DNA of 64,000 nt, from the NCBI GenBank assembly GCA_010015675.1, contig ML976992.1:574404-638403 (forward strand), written 5' to 3'. The notes below the pieces were generated by a model that searched no databases, had not been told where the DNA came from, and worked only from the letters and a program-made list of their open reading frames with translations. The position numbers and the translations under genes were made by a program. The stretch is from Byssothecium circinans (taxonomy: Eukaryota; Ascomycota; Dothideomycetes; Pleosporales; Massarinaceae). Shown one piece after another: positions 34,490-44,531 of the stretch (its first letter is position 1; every line of letters starts with the position of its first letter).

Positions 34490-35022
34490 GACGTAGGAAA
34501 CGTCGGAACTTTCAGGTGGTAAAAGGGAAGGGGTGTCAACAGTTGAGGCGGCCGCTTGGGGATTTGAAGCCTTTGCTGTTTAAAGCAGTATGACGAAGAA
34601 GACGGAATAAGTATGGTCGAACAATAAGTGGTTTGATACAGGCGATATATTACTGATAGACATGTGGGATGTGCTGGACTCTGCCAGCCTGATCAAGTGC
34701 TGTTGTTGGTCATGGTGTAAGCGCGCACTGACTGACGAAGGTGAACAATAAGAGGTTGTGGTTGGATTACCATCCGCCGAGGTTTCGACTGCAAAGGTTT
34801 GGAGAAACCAGACGGCAGTGAAACGCGGCGGTGGTGAGGTATAACTAAAGGTGGGCACATGAAGTAGGCAAGCAGTGGCACGCAGTCACGCCTCATGTGA
34901 CTGGCTAGCGCCACCCAACGCAAACGCCGACCTGCCGACGTATCAAGGTGAACGAAGCACGCCCAACGACTGTCCACTGTACCTATAGACTCATTTTCGA
35001 TTGCGCAGGCCCGACACACGCA
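34490..35022. promoter_or_regulatory. Shared region between divergent F-box gene and TAF10
   Basis: 533 bp between two divergent ATGs. No TATA box is evident near TAF10. Open frames here on the minus strand are not coding. Promoter role is inferred from position. Confidence 0.45.
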
Positions 35023-35754
35023 ATGGCCGAGAACGTGCAGCCTCCAAACGCTCAACCCGGGCCAAACGCAGACACCGAAATGAACGAGCTGGACGCCTCC
35101 ATCGAAGCCGACCTGCATCCCGAACCCGCCCAACCAGACGCCATGATGGTTGACGGCGCAAACGACACAGAAGCACCACAGCGGAATGGGGCTGTAGAGG
35201 CACCCCCTCTGGAAGCGCGGATCTCAGCAAAGAAAGACACGACATTGCGGGAATTCCTCTCCAAGATGGACGACCACACTCCTATCGTAGGCGTTGACCC
35301 CCGCCCCGAGGCAACACACCCGCTGACATGGATACAGATACCAGACGCCGTCACGAACTACTACCTGACGCGCGCCGGTCTACCCCCACCGCCACAGACA
35401 TCGCAGCATCTCGCACGCTTGCTGGCTCTTGCAACCCAGAAGTTCATCGCCGACATCGCTGCCGACGCATACCAATACTCCCGTATCCGAGCCTCCAATA
35501 CAACGAGTAACAATCCCATGGGCGGGCTAGCTGGTGGTGGTGGCCCACAAGGAGCGCAAATGCCGGGCGGAGTGCCGGGCGGAAAGGACACTAGCTCAAA
35601 AGCAAAGGATGCTGCTCTCGGCGCGCCGCGTGCTGGATACGGCGGCGGTGGGCAAGGCGGCAACCAAGGCCGGACTGTGCTCACCATGGAAGATTTGGGC
35701 ATGGCGGTGGGCGAATACGGCGTCAACATCAAGCGGGGGGAGTTCTACCGATAA
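35023..35754 (+). CDS. taf10: TAF10, TFIID/SAGA histone-fold subunit
   Basis: Shared subunit of the TFIID and SAGA transcription complexes. Exons 35023-35286 and 35338-35754 (226 aa). The histone-fold core is clear: [54 protein letters not shown] and QYSRIRAS, then after a Gly-rich loop [20 protein letters not shown]. The N-terminus is acidic and disordered. The intron (35287-35337, 51 bp, GTAGGC donor, GCTGAC branch, ATACAG acceptor) is a multiple of three with no stop. Retaining it would insert 17 residues between TPI and IPDAV, exactly inside the conserved helix entry, so splicing is strongly favoured. Start ATG is at 35023; an earlier in-frame GTG at 34948 is not used here. The Gly-rich insertion in the histone fold ([19 protein letters not shown]) is longer than in yeast. 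Confidence 0.92.
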   Translation: MAENVQPPNAQPGPNADTEMNELDASIEADLHPEPAQPDAMMVDGANDTEAPQRNGAVEAPPLEARISAKKDTTLREFLSKMDDHTPIVGVDPRPEATHPLTWIQIPDAVTNYYLTRAGLPPPPQTSQHLARLLALATQKFIADIAADAYQYSRIRASNTTSNNPMGGLAGGGGPQGAQMPGGVPGGKDTSSKAKDAALGAPRAGYGGGGQGGNQGRTVLTMEDLGMAVGEYGVNIKRGEFYR

Positions 35755-36048
35755 CGGGTTCATTGGGCATACACGGATGACATGCACAGCACCATTCTAT
35801 TACCAACAGCTACAGCGGCTGGATTTGAGCTTGAGATTCCCGGGGGTTGGCAGACATGGTAATGATCGCTACGGATTTGATTGGCTTTGGTATGCAGGCA
35901 TTACTGGCGTTGGCGTTGGGGAAAAGATAGATTGAAACGGCGCCTTTGGATGGCAGCCTCATCATATTTGTACAATAAAGTACAGCGGGATCCAAAGTTA
36001 TCCCCAATGATACCCAAACTCCAACCATATGCATGAACCGACTGTGCT

Positions 36049-36525
36049 CTACTTGTTCTTCGTTTGCTTGTATGTGAAGTTCTTTCTTGTCCTGTAGCAT
36101 TGTCAGCGTGCCGCCCTGATACATCCATTCCCTCTTCTCCTTGACAAGTTGCATCTGGGCATTTAAAGAACTGGACAGACGTACGCTGCAAATTCCCCGA
36201 GCTTGCGGCCGACCATGTCCTCCGTTATTGTGACATCGATGTAGTTTTTACCATTGTGAACCTGAAACTTCAAGCCGACAAAGTTTGGTAATATTGTTGC
36301 GGAGCGCGCTTGTGTTTTGATCGGAGGTATCTTCTGGCCGGCCTGTGGCCGTACGATAGGGAGGCTGTTGTCGTTGAGTGCTTGTACGAAGTTTTGGCTC
36401 TGGCGGCGACTTACGGGACGATATTAGGGCCTGTTAGCATCTGTGAGCGATTTTGTCTGTCATTTGAATTCAATTGACGTACCTTTCCATACCGACCGCG
36501 ACCAGAGCGCGCGTGTGGGGAACAT
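36049..36525 (-). CDS. rsm19: Mitochondrial small-subunit ribosomal protein uS19m (Rsm19)
   Basis: Four small exons: 36525-36483, 36430-36415, 36364-36185 and 36091-36049, giving 93 aa (yeast Rsm19 is 91). The protein reads [20 protein letters not shown], then [39 protein letters not shown] and [20 protein letters not shown], ending [14 protein letters not shown]. This matches the S19 family, which sits in the small-subunit head near the decoding site. Every intron has standard signals: GTACGT/GCTAACAG, GTAAGT/CAACAG and GTACGT/GCTGACAATGCTACAG. Exon 2 is only 16 nt. No continuous open frame would reveal this gene. An out-of-frame ATG at 36575 overlaps the true start and could act as an upstream ORF if included in the transcript. 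Divergent from MRE11; convergent with TAF10 (294 bp). Confidence 0.92.
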
Positions 36526-36774
36526 TGTTGGTGCTGTGGAAGAGTGAGGTCGGCGGCATCACTGTCGACCAGCATGGACTTCCCGCGGCCGCAGAACGTG
36601 CACGTGACAGCGGGTTTCCTTGGCCAGGCTTCAACGCGCTCATGCGTGGTTATGTTTATTCTTGTGCATGCATGACTGCCCTCCTCAGAGCCAAATAAAA
36701 GGCAAAGGGCGCCACATATAAAGCTTCCGCACCCTACTTGTTCATGCTTTGAGCATTCGAACAAAACCGCCAGA
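36526..36774. promoter_or_regulatory. 249-bp bidirectional promoter region between RSM19 and MRE11
   Basis: Only 249 bp separate the two divergent start codons. TATAAA at 36717-36722 lies 53 bp before the MRE11 ATG. Promoter role is inferred from position. Confidence 0.5.
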
Positions 36775-39225
36775 ATGCCCCCCAAAGCTGCCCCGCAAGC
36801 TACGTCAGGTACTCCCGCTATATCTTCCGGACAGGAGGGTGCGCACACTGACAAGCTACCTATAGACGCTGCCAATACTATCCGCATCCTCGTCGCTACG
36901 GACAGCCATGTTGGGTACGCTGAGCGTGACCCATTCCGCAAGGAAGACAGTTGGAGGACGTTCAACGAAGTCATGGAACTTGCGAAGGAGCACGATGTCG
37001 ACATGGTGCTGCATGCCGGAGACCTCTTCCATGAGAACAAGCCTTCGCGCGCCGCAATGTACCATGTGATGCAGTCGCTGCGTCTGAACTGCTTGGGCGA
37101 CAAGCCGTGCGAGCTGGAAATGCTCAGCGATGCAAGCGAGAACTTCGGCGGCGTCTTTGACCATGTCAACTACGAGGACCAGGACATAAACGTTGCGATA
37201 CCGGTGTTTGCGATACATGGAAACCACGACGACCCATCTGGAGAAGGCCAGTTCTCCCCGCTGGACTTGCTGCAGGCTTCGGGTCTCGTCAACTACTACG
37301 GCCGGGCTTCCAATGCGGACAGCATCGAGGTCAAGCCGGTTCTTCTTCAAAAAGGCAACACAAAACTGGCATTGTATGGCCTGAGCAATGTTCGAGATGA
37401 GCGCCTGTATCATACATGGCGAGATGGCAAGGTCAAGTTCTTTCAGCCGAGCATACAGAAGGATGACTGGTTCAACCTAATGAGTGTACACCAGAACCAT
37501 GTCGCACATACCGAGACTAGCTACCTGCCCGAAAATTTCCTGCCCGAATTCATGGATCTCGTAATCTGGGGACACGAGCATGAGTGTGTGATCGACCCGG
37601 TCTACAACCCCGAGATGGGCTTCCACGTCATACAGCCTGGTTCGTCCATTGCGACATCCCTAATGCCTGGCGAGGCTGAAGCCAAACACGTCACTATCCT
37701 GAGTATTCAGGAGAAGAAATTCGAGTGTCAGCCTATTCGGCTCAAGACAGTGCGGCCTTTCATCATCAAAGAGATAGTTCTCCGCGACGAACCAGAAATC
37801 AAGCGCAAGAGCCTCTGGATATCGAACGACAACGGTGACAAGATCATGAGCTACCTGAAGGGAGTTGTAGATAAACTCATTGAGGAGGCAAAGCAGCAAT
37901 GGCTGGACCTACAAGATGACTACGATGAGGAAGACCCTCCCGAACCTCCTCTCCCTCTCGTTCGCCTCAGGGTCGAGTACACTGCACCTGAGCCCGGTAC
38001 CTTTCAAATCACCAACCCTCAGCGATTTTCAAATTTTTATTTGAATAAAGTTGCAAATTCCAACGATGTCGTGCAGTTCCACCGGAAGAAGAAAGCAGTC
38101 ACACGTACGTAGTCCTTTAGCAATCAAGCGCACGTTAGACTGACAAGCCGTAGGAAATATAAAGGGTATTGTCGAGCAACCAGACGAGGCGAACGTGTCA
38201 TCTGAAAAGATCGACTCTGGGAACATCGCCAAGCTCGTGAAAGACTTCCTGAAGGCCCAATCACTGAGCATTCTTCCTCAGAATTTGTTCGGCGATGCGG
38301 TCATTCAGTTCGTTGAGAAAGATGATAAGAATGCAATGGAGCAGTTTGTCAATGAGAGCCTCGAGACACAGCGGAAGCACTTGATGAACGCGCATGAAGT
38401 GGACGAAGACGAAATTAAAGACGTGATGATACAGCGCAAGACTCAAATGGAGGATGATTTCGCGGCTGGAAAGAAGAAGAACAGGAAGGCAAGCCAAATT
38501 TCACCATTACATGAAATACATCACTGACGGTGGACAGCGCAAGACAAAGCTCAAGCCAAAGCCGCCGTTGTGGGATAGCGACATAGACGGCCCATGGGAG
38601 GACGAGCCAGCAGCGCGGATATTCACCGACAACGAAGCAGAAGACGACAACGCTTCGGCCCGATCAAAGGCACCGGCTCTCCGTGGCAGAGGCAAAGCTG
38701 CCGGCACGACACGCCAGACCGCTGCGCCGAAGAAGGCTCCAGCCAAGAAGCCCCCGGCAGCCAAAGGACGAGGAAAGAAGAAGATTGTAGAGGAAGAAGA
38801 GGACGACGTCGATGAGGACGTTGTGATGATTGACGACGACGACGATGATGATGATGATGAAGAGTCTGCAGAGGATCTGTTTGTGAAGGATAGGCGTGCA
38901 CCAGCAAAGAAGGTTGCTGCTATAAAGGCTCCAGCGCGGGCCAAATCTCCTGTTAAGAAGGCACCAACCCCACGCTCACGAGCTCCTGCAACGAAACAGT
39001 CAACACTCAATTTCTCGTCACAAGCCTCCACCCAGCGTCCACCGCCGCGAGCTGCAGCGAGTCGTGCAAAGAAAGCACAAGAAATCGTAAGTCTACAAAT
39101 CGATTTTGTAATGTTTGAGCGATGTCTGACTAGTGGCACAGAGTGAAGAGGAGATTTCGGATGATAGCGACGCCTTTGAACCTGCTCGGACTGCTCGGAC
39201 TGCTCGGACCACACGGAGGCGATGA
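36775..39225 (+). CDS. mre11: MRE11 double-strand-break repair nuclease
   Basis: Mn-dependent nuclease of the Mre11-Rad50-Nbs1 complex. Exons 36775-38104, 38154-38488, 38538-39086 and 39142-39225 (765 aa; human MRE11 is 708). Phosphodiesterase motifs are intact: ATDSHVGYAERD (D43, H45), LHAGDLFHENKPSR (D83), AIHGNHDDPSGEG (N150, H151, D152), SVHQNHV and VIWGHEHEC. A capping domain follows, then a Rad50-binding/DNA-binding C-terminal region with a Lys/Ala-rich segment, an acidic run of nine Asp (near 38834-38862), TKQSTLNFSSQ and a basic end (TARTARTTRRR). The second intron (38489-38537, 49 bp) appears to use a GC donor: AAG/GCAAGC with a CACTGAC branch and GGACAG acceptor. Without it the frame hits a stop after ISPLHEIHH. 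The others are GT-AG. The ATG at 36775 is preceded by CAGA. Confidence 0.94.
39184..39210 (+). repeat. Three 9-bp tandem repeats in the last exon of MRE11
   Basis: GCTCGGACT occurs at 39184, 39193 and, with one change, 39202. Because the unit is nine bases it adds three residues (ART) per copy without a frameshift, giving the ARTARTART run before the basic end of MRE11. Confidence 0.9.
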
Positions 39226-40026
39226 TTGTCCTGAGCCTGAGGGGGAGGACGGCGCAAATGATCTCGCATGAACCACGCATAGCAATGGAGTTCGAAAATG
39301 GGTCATGGTATAAATCTTCTGTATTTCACTTCACGATCGAGAGGATAGGAATGTGCAATATGCGGAGGAATAGCATTAGCACTGCCAAAGAAAATACAGC
39401 TCGGCCGTTCCATATTACCGTAGGTATCGCTTCTTCTCCTTCCTCACGGTTGATTAGTGGCTTGAGCTTCCCTGCGTATGCTGTATGTTCTCACTCTGGA
39501 AGTGCACGTAAGAGTCGTTCTTTCCCTATCAGTCTCGGCCATCTCTGCCGCTGTCCTGTCATGCTTTCTCTCTTGCACGCTGTTCTTACTCAAACCTCAC
39601 CTCGCAGCCTCTGCAAAACGTCACGATCGCCCAGAGAAGGTGCGCCAGGATGCAGCATATCCTTCCATCCATCCGTCTGCAGCACCTTTTCTCCTCAACC
39701 ACACTCATTTGTCTCTCTTGTTCCATCCCCGTCTTCTTTTGTAATCGCGGCTCTTCGGCTTTTGGATAGCTGTCATTCGTTCGCTGTTCTCGTTTCCGCT
39801 TTTGGAGGTACGTTCCAACCCTTACCATCGACATCGTTGGTCTGCCGTTGCCTTCGATGCGGACGGCAAGCTGAATGACATGAAGGCTAACACGGATAGA
39901 TATTCGCATCACCCCCATCTCACGTCTCGTTGCTTCTCTGTCCAAGCTTCGTCCTAATACTTACGGCCACCGTACGATCATCAAGACGACTCACCCCGTG
40001 TCCGACAGGGTGGAGGGCCGTCAACC
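39226..40026. other. Intergenic between MRE11 and the 40-kb gene
   Basis: 0.8 kb, C/T-rich in the second half, consistent with promoter and 5' leader of the next gene. Overlapping open frames on both strands (up to 218 codons, plus strand 39222-39878) are Ser/Cys/Leu-rich and not protein-like. Confidence 0.45.
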
Positions 40027-43000
40027 ATGTCGTACAAGGTGGAGGAGCTGCTCGCCCTCCGGGACTCAGTCTCCGAGTCTGCCGTCTCGCTTGACAGGTT
40101 CGCAGATGAAGAGGTCATCAAAGGTCAGTTTGACGAGTATCAGCCTCACACTTCATTCCCTCCAATTCCCCGCCTGCACTGTTCCCACAGCGACGAAGGT
40201 TAAGGACGCCTCCCCACTAATTCAATCTCGCCCACCCAAAACAAAACAAGTCACCTCTCACCTTCATCGCCCAGTCTCATCTGTACCCACCTCTGGGTAT
40301 ATATGAAGAGACCACAGTCTAATCACGCTTTGCCTCTAGAGCACGTCTTACGCCCCTCCGCATCGGCCACACTAGCTAGTGCTGCCTCAGAGAAGAGCCT
40401 CCGTGCGACCCTAACCCCGGCAATTGCCCACGCAGCGCCCTACAAGAAGCCGTCGCCGTCTCCTTCGATTAAGAGAGGCAAAGCCGAGCGACTCCTCAAG
40501 GAACACGGAAGCCCTCCGGGCATGCGTGTGACTGCCGGAGGCCGAGTTGTCCCAAGTGACCTGCCACCGCTTAGTAACAATCGCTTTGTCAACGCCAACA
40601 ACGCCAACAACGCTTTCAAGCCGCCGACTCTGCGTGGGACACCTGTTGGTAACATCATGCCTGTGCAAGCCCGGCACGAGGCTGGCAGCGTGCCTCGACT
40701 TGAGGTTGTTGGCAACCAGCCCGTGCTCTACGTTGGCGATCGTGCCTACGCACTTCCAGCTCTTGATGCTCCGGCTTCTGGATCAAGCATGCAGTCTGCA
40801 AACATGGAGAACACGGCCAAGCCTGCGCTGCCGCCTCCGATCTTGTCTGCACAAAGCAGCTTCACCAATGCCCCCGCTGCTCCAGTCCGCCCAAGCACCC
40901 ACACACCCTTCACTGGCCTCGACCTTGCCACTCTGAAGTCGCAACAGGCTTTGAGGAAGCAAGAACTTCGAAGTGTTGAGCAGACCGAGGTACTGCAAGC
41001 GAGCCACCAGACAGATGCCTGGCGTGCCGGCATCATTGAGAAGAAGAGGAACCTGATCATCGAGCTCGATGCCTTGCGCAAGCAGATTACTTCGCTTGAA
41101 GCTGCTGACAACACTGCTATGGGAACTCAGATGAATGGCTTCTCTAGCAACGTTGGAGCTGGTACAGCCCCGGCTCCTGCCCCTCCGTTCGTTCCGCAAT
41201 TCCAGCAACCGATGCCCTCACCCATGTTTGGTTACCCAGGCGCCGCCCCGTACTCACCCATGATGATGTACCCTCCATCCTTTGGTAGCTTTCCCAACAT
41301 GCCACCCACGGAAGCGGCTCCTTTTGTGCCAACCCCAATACAGAAGCCGCTGTCTCCGGGATCAGCTAGCCGCCGTTCCCATGCTATTGCAATCAAGCCG
41401 CCTCAAGAAGACAACAAGAAGCAGATGGCTTCTACGCTTGACCCAAAGAGCCCAACGTACGAGCCTGTGTCGAAGGGATCTAACAAAGCCATGGCACCTC
41501 CAACACCCTCACCCAACAAGCACTCTCCGTGGCGTACGGATGAAGCGACTCACTCGGACAAGCACGAAGATCGAACGGTATCCCAGAAACAGAGCCTGTC
41601 TAGCATCGATACCACCGACTTCTTCCCTACGAATACGCATGAGCATTCGTCTACCCGAGTCGCACCCAAAGCCCAGGAGACTACTGCAGAGCCTGCTGCG
41701 GTTCCTTCTACGCCTGAGAAGAACTGGCCAGCTAGTCCTTGGAACGAAGGGCATTCTAGTCGCTCAAGCCGCAAAGCTGTTACAAAGCTGACATCGTGGC
41801 CCGAAGCGTTCGGCAAGCCGCCGTCAGTGCCATCGCTGAGGCAAGTAGCGGGTGCCCAGACATCTGCGACCACTCAAGAACACGCTCCGGTCACCACTTC
41901 TGACTTTCAGCGGTCCACCTTTACCAACAACATGGCAGCACGCAGGTCCACTGACCAGCGGACTGACACAGACGAGAACTGGACGCTTATGAACTCCAGG
42001 CCCGTGAGCCATGTTCCTTCTACATATCAAGAGGGCTACCAAGCCGGCTATGATCACGTTGGCATTCCTGACAGCCCAGAGGTCCTCAAAGGCTACATCC
42101 AAGGTCTTCTCCAATTTTTGTCAGACGAGAACAAGAAGGGAAAGAGCGGCCAACTTCGCGGACTTGTCGCTGGTTCAACGCCGCACGACTCCGCTGTGAG
42201 CATGTCATTCAATCGCGCCGACGCTCCAGTTACGAGCCAGGAGAACATGCGGTCTGCCAAGTATGCTGCAGTGGACATTCGTCGGGATTCCGCGTATGGC
42301 TTACAAGAGGCACCAATCTCGTACACGCTCTGCAACGATAGTGTCGATTCACGTATGCGCAAATCTCCAATGAACACGTACCGGGGCGCTTCGGATAGTT
42401 TGGATAAGACGGCTGCCTATAAGCAAATTGCCCTCGCCGCTGCCGAGAAGGATGCTGGCAAGAAGCGTCAAGACAAAGGTACGGTGTCCCGTGCAGACAC
42501 ATTCCTCAATGGGAGCGGGTATCCGCGACAGTTCTCCGGGAATCAGCTCAACTCGCGTGCCTACGGAACACCTGTGTCCATGCAGCGCTACCATCTATCT
42601 CCCAAGGAACTCGCGGCGAATGGGCCAGGTGCAAACATGCCATTGTCCGCTCGCCCGTTCGCTAACCATAGCTTGTCAGGACTCGACGGCGCAATGGATG
42701 ACCTAGCAGATGTGGTTCTCGACACTCACATTGACGAACAGCGCTCTACCACGGAGGGTCGTCAACCCGAGCAGACCACGACGGCCAACCAAGACAACGA
42801 CGAGGACGTATCTTGTTTCCGACCGACTTCGAGCAAGAGCAAACAGAAGTCGAGTTCGTCTCCGACCAAGTTCGTTCCCAATCAGGGAACAGAGGAAGCT
42901 GCCTCTTCGCCGGCCAACATACCTGGTTCGCCCAAGAAGTCTGGGGAGCATTCACCGGCCAAGGCCAAGCTTGAACAGGTCACCAACAAGTTCCGGCGTG

Positions 43001-43143
43001 GGAAGAAGGAAGATCCGCGCAACATGTCCCCGGATGAGAAAAGCAAGCGCTCGCAGAAGTGGCACAAGCGATTCCAGCGACTAAAGGAGGGCGAGCAAAA
43101 GGATATCGAGAGGCATATTGCGACCAACCCCCGCCGCCAGTGA
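40027..43143 (+). CDS. Large disordered protein with N-terminal eIF4E-binding-like motif
   Basis: Exons 40027-40123 and 40340-43143 (966 aa), with a 216-bp intron whose 3' end has a CTAATC branch and CCTCTAG acceptor; splicing gives FADEEVIKEHVLRPSASATL. Residues 3-9 read YKVEELL, matching the Y-x4-L-hydrophobic eIF4E-binding consensus at the extreme N-terminus, as in the 4E-T family (RYTKEELL). The rest is mostly disordered and Pro/Ser/Asn rich. Exceptions are a short folded-looking motif VVGNQPVLYVGDRAYALPAL, a coiled coil at about 229-288 (KSQQALRKQELRSVEQTEVL, then IIELDALRKQITSLEA), a conserved-looking GYQAGYDHVGIPDSPEVLKG near 596-632, and a basic C-terminus (KSKRSQKWHKRFQRLKEG). A role in translational repression or mRNA storage is inference from the motif. 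The intron is longer than most here and might hold an alternative exon. Confidence 0.75.
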
Positions 43144-44531
43144 TTTTTCCAGGCTCCCCTACGGCGGATTTTGCTTTCATTTTAGCCTTGCCTTGGTCTA
43201 GCTCTTAGGCGACACATTTTCGAATGGCTCTATATGTTGGATCTGGCCGAAGAGTGCGCCTACTTGAGCATGGACAGCGGTTTTCTTTCCTTTACCCTTC
43301 TACCCTTCTACCCTATACTCTTCCTAATACCTTTTGGCTGGCATCCGCACAGCGTCTTCTCCAATATCGATTTACGGTGGTAATGGCGACGGAGGACAGA
43401 CCCAGTGTGGACAATGGCGGCTTTTCCTTCACACGTTTAGACGATGTATCGTCGTGCGACATCATTGTCTCTTGATTGTTCTTTTCGGATATTCTATGGT
43501 CCGTGGGCCAAGGCTTGGGGGGTGGAACTGCGTTGGCGTCCCCTTTCCTTTGGCCGCGGGCCGAGATCAACTTATCATTGTATATGAATAGCTTGGCAGA
43601 GATAGTCGGCCGATGGCATAGCATAATTGAAAGAATGTAGTATACGCTGTGCTGCTTGACGTGGCTGTGAAGAAGCTGTGATGGTACCTTCAATGGTGGT
43701 GGGTTGGTGAAAAGGCTGAGGAGGAACGCTTTTGGTGATTCGCCGTGTTCTAGATGGGGCTGGCGGCGTTGTAACTGGTGGAAAGCAAAGTATCTGTGAC
43801 TTGAGCTTTATCGAGATGGAGGACGGTTATGGACGATGGAATTTCATTTGGCACTGGACAGGCGAGGAACGTGCGAAATGGCAGGGGATGTGTGGGTATC
43901 TGTCCAGATGCAGACACAGACGAGAGAATTGCAGATAACTTGGGCGACAAGTTGAGCTTTGCCTTACAAATCCAGCGTGAGCAGCAGCTGAGCATCTGAG
44001 CATCCGGACAAGGCAAAACGAAGCCACTGTGCGCACGGTGAGATGAGCATGAAAACAGATACAAAACGACGTGGATTAGTTGTCCTGTTGCTTAGAAATC
44101 ACAAGTTTCCACGGTCTGACGGTCTCGGTGCATCGCTCGACGCTCGGGATTGCGTAGGTGAGGTGAAGGGTTGTCATCCGCCAGCCGCGTGCCATCGCAG
44201 CTAGCCTGCGCTTTCCTCTCCCGACGCTTCTCCACTCCACCCGCTCCTCGTCCCCATCCGTCCTACTGCTGCTGCTTGGACGTGTACAGAGACTGGAGAC
44301 TGGAGACTGGAACATCCGCGATTCCTCATTCCTCACTCTTCCCGCCGAAACGCTGCTCAAGTGAGGTCGACATTCTTCCACAGCGGCCACAACATCAGCC
44401 ACACTGCCACAGCACCACCGAAAGCCTGAACCCTGCACCTTTTCGTCACCCATGGCTGTCAAGCATTAGACCTTCCACTCCACGCCTCACTTCAATCCCA
44501 CTGCACCAGTCCACCGCCTGGACAACCGGCC
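43144..44531. other. Intergenic upstream region of the AGC kinase gene
   Basis: 1.39 kb without a supported gene. The last 300 bp are C/T-rich with a tandem GGAGACT (about 44290-44307) and probably form a long 5' leader. A CCCTTCTA-type tandem (around 43295-43318) lies near the start. Confidence 0.45.

Noticed and set aside
38507..39280. 257-codon minus-strand open frame opposite the MRE11 C-terminus
   Set aside because: It is the antisense of the Lys/Asp-rich MRE11 region (long Ser runs mirror the Asp/Glu runs). MRE11 exons on the plus strand explain the open frame.
39222..39878. 218-codon plus-strand open frame after MRE11
   Set aside because: Ser/Cys/Leu-rich content from C/T-rich intergenic DNA; starts in the MRE11 stop region and resembles no protein.
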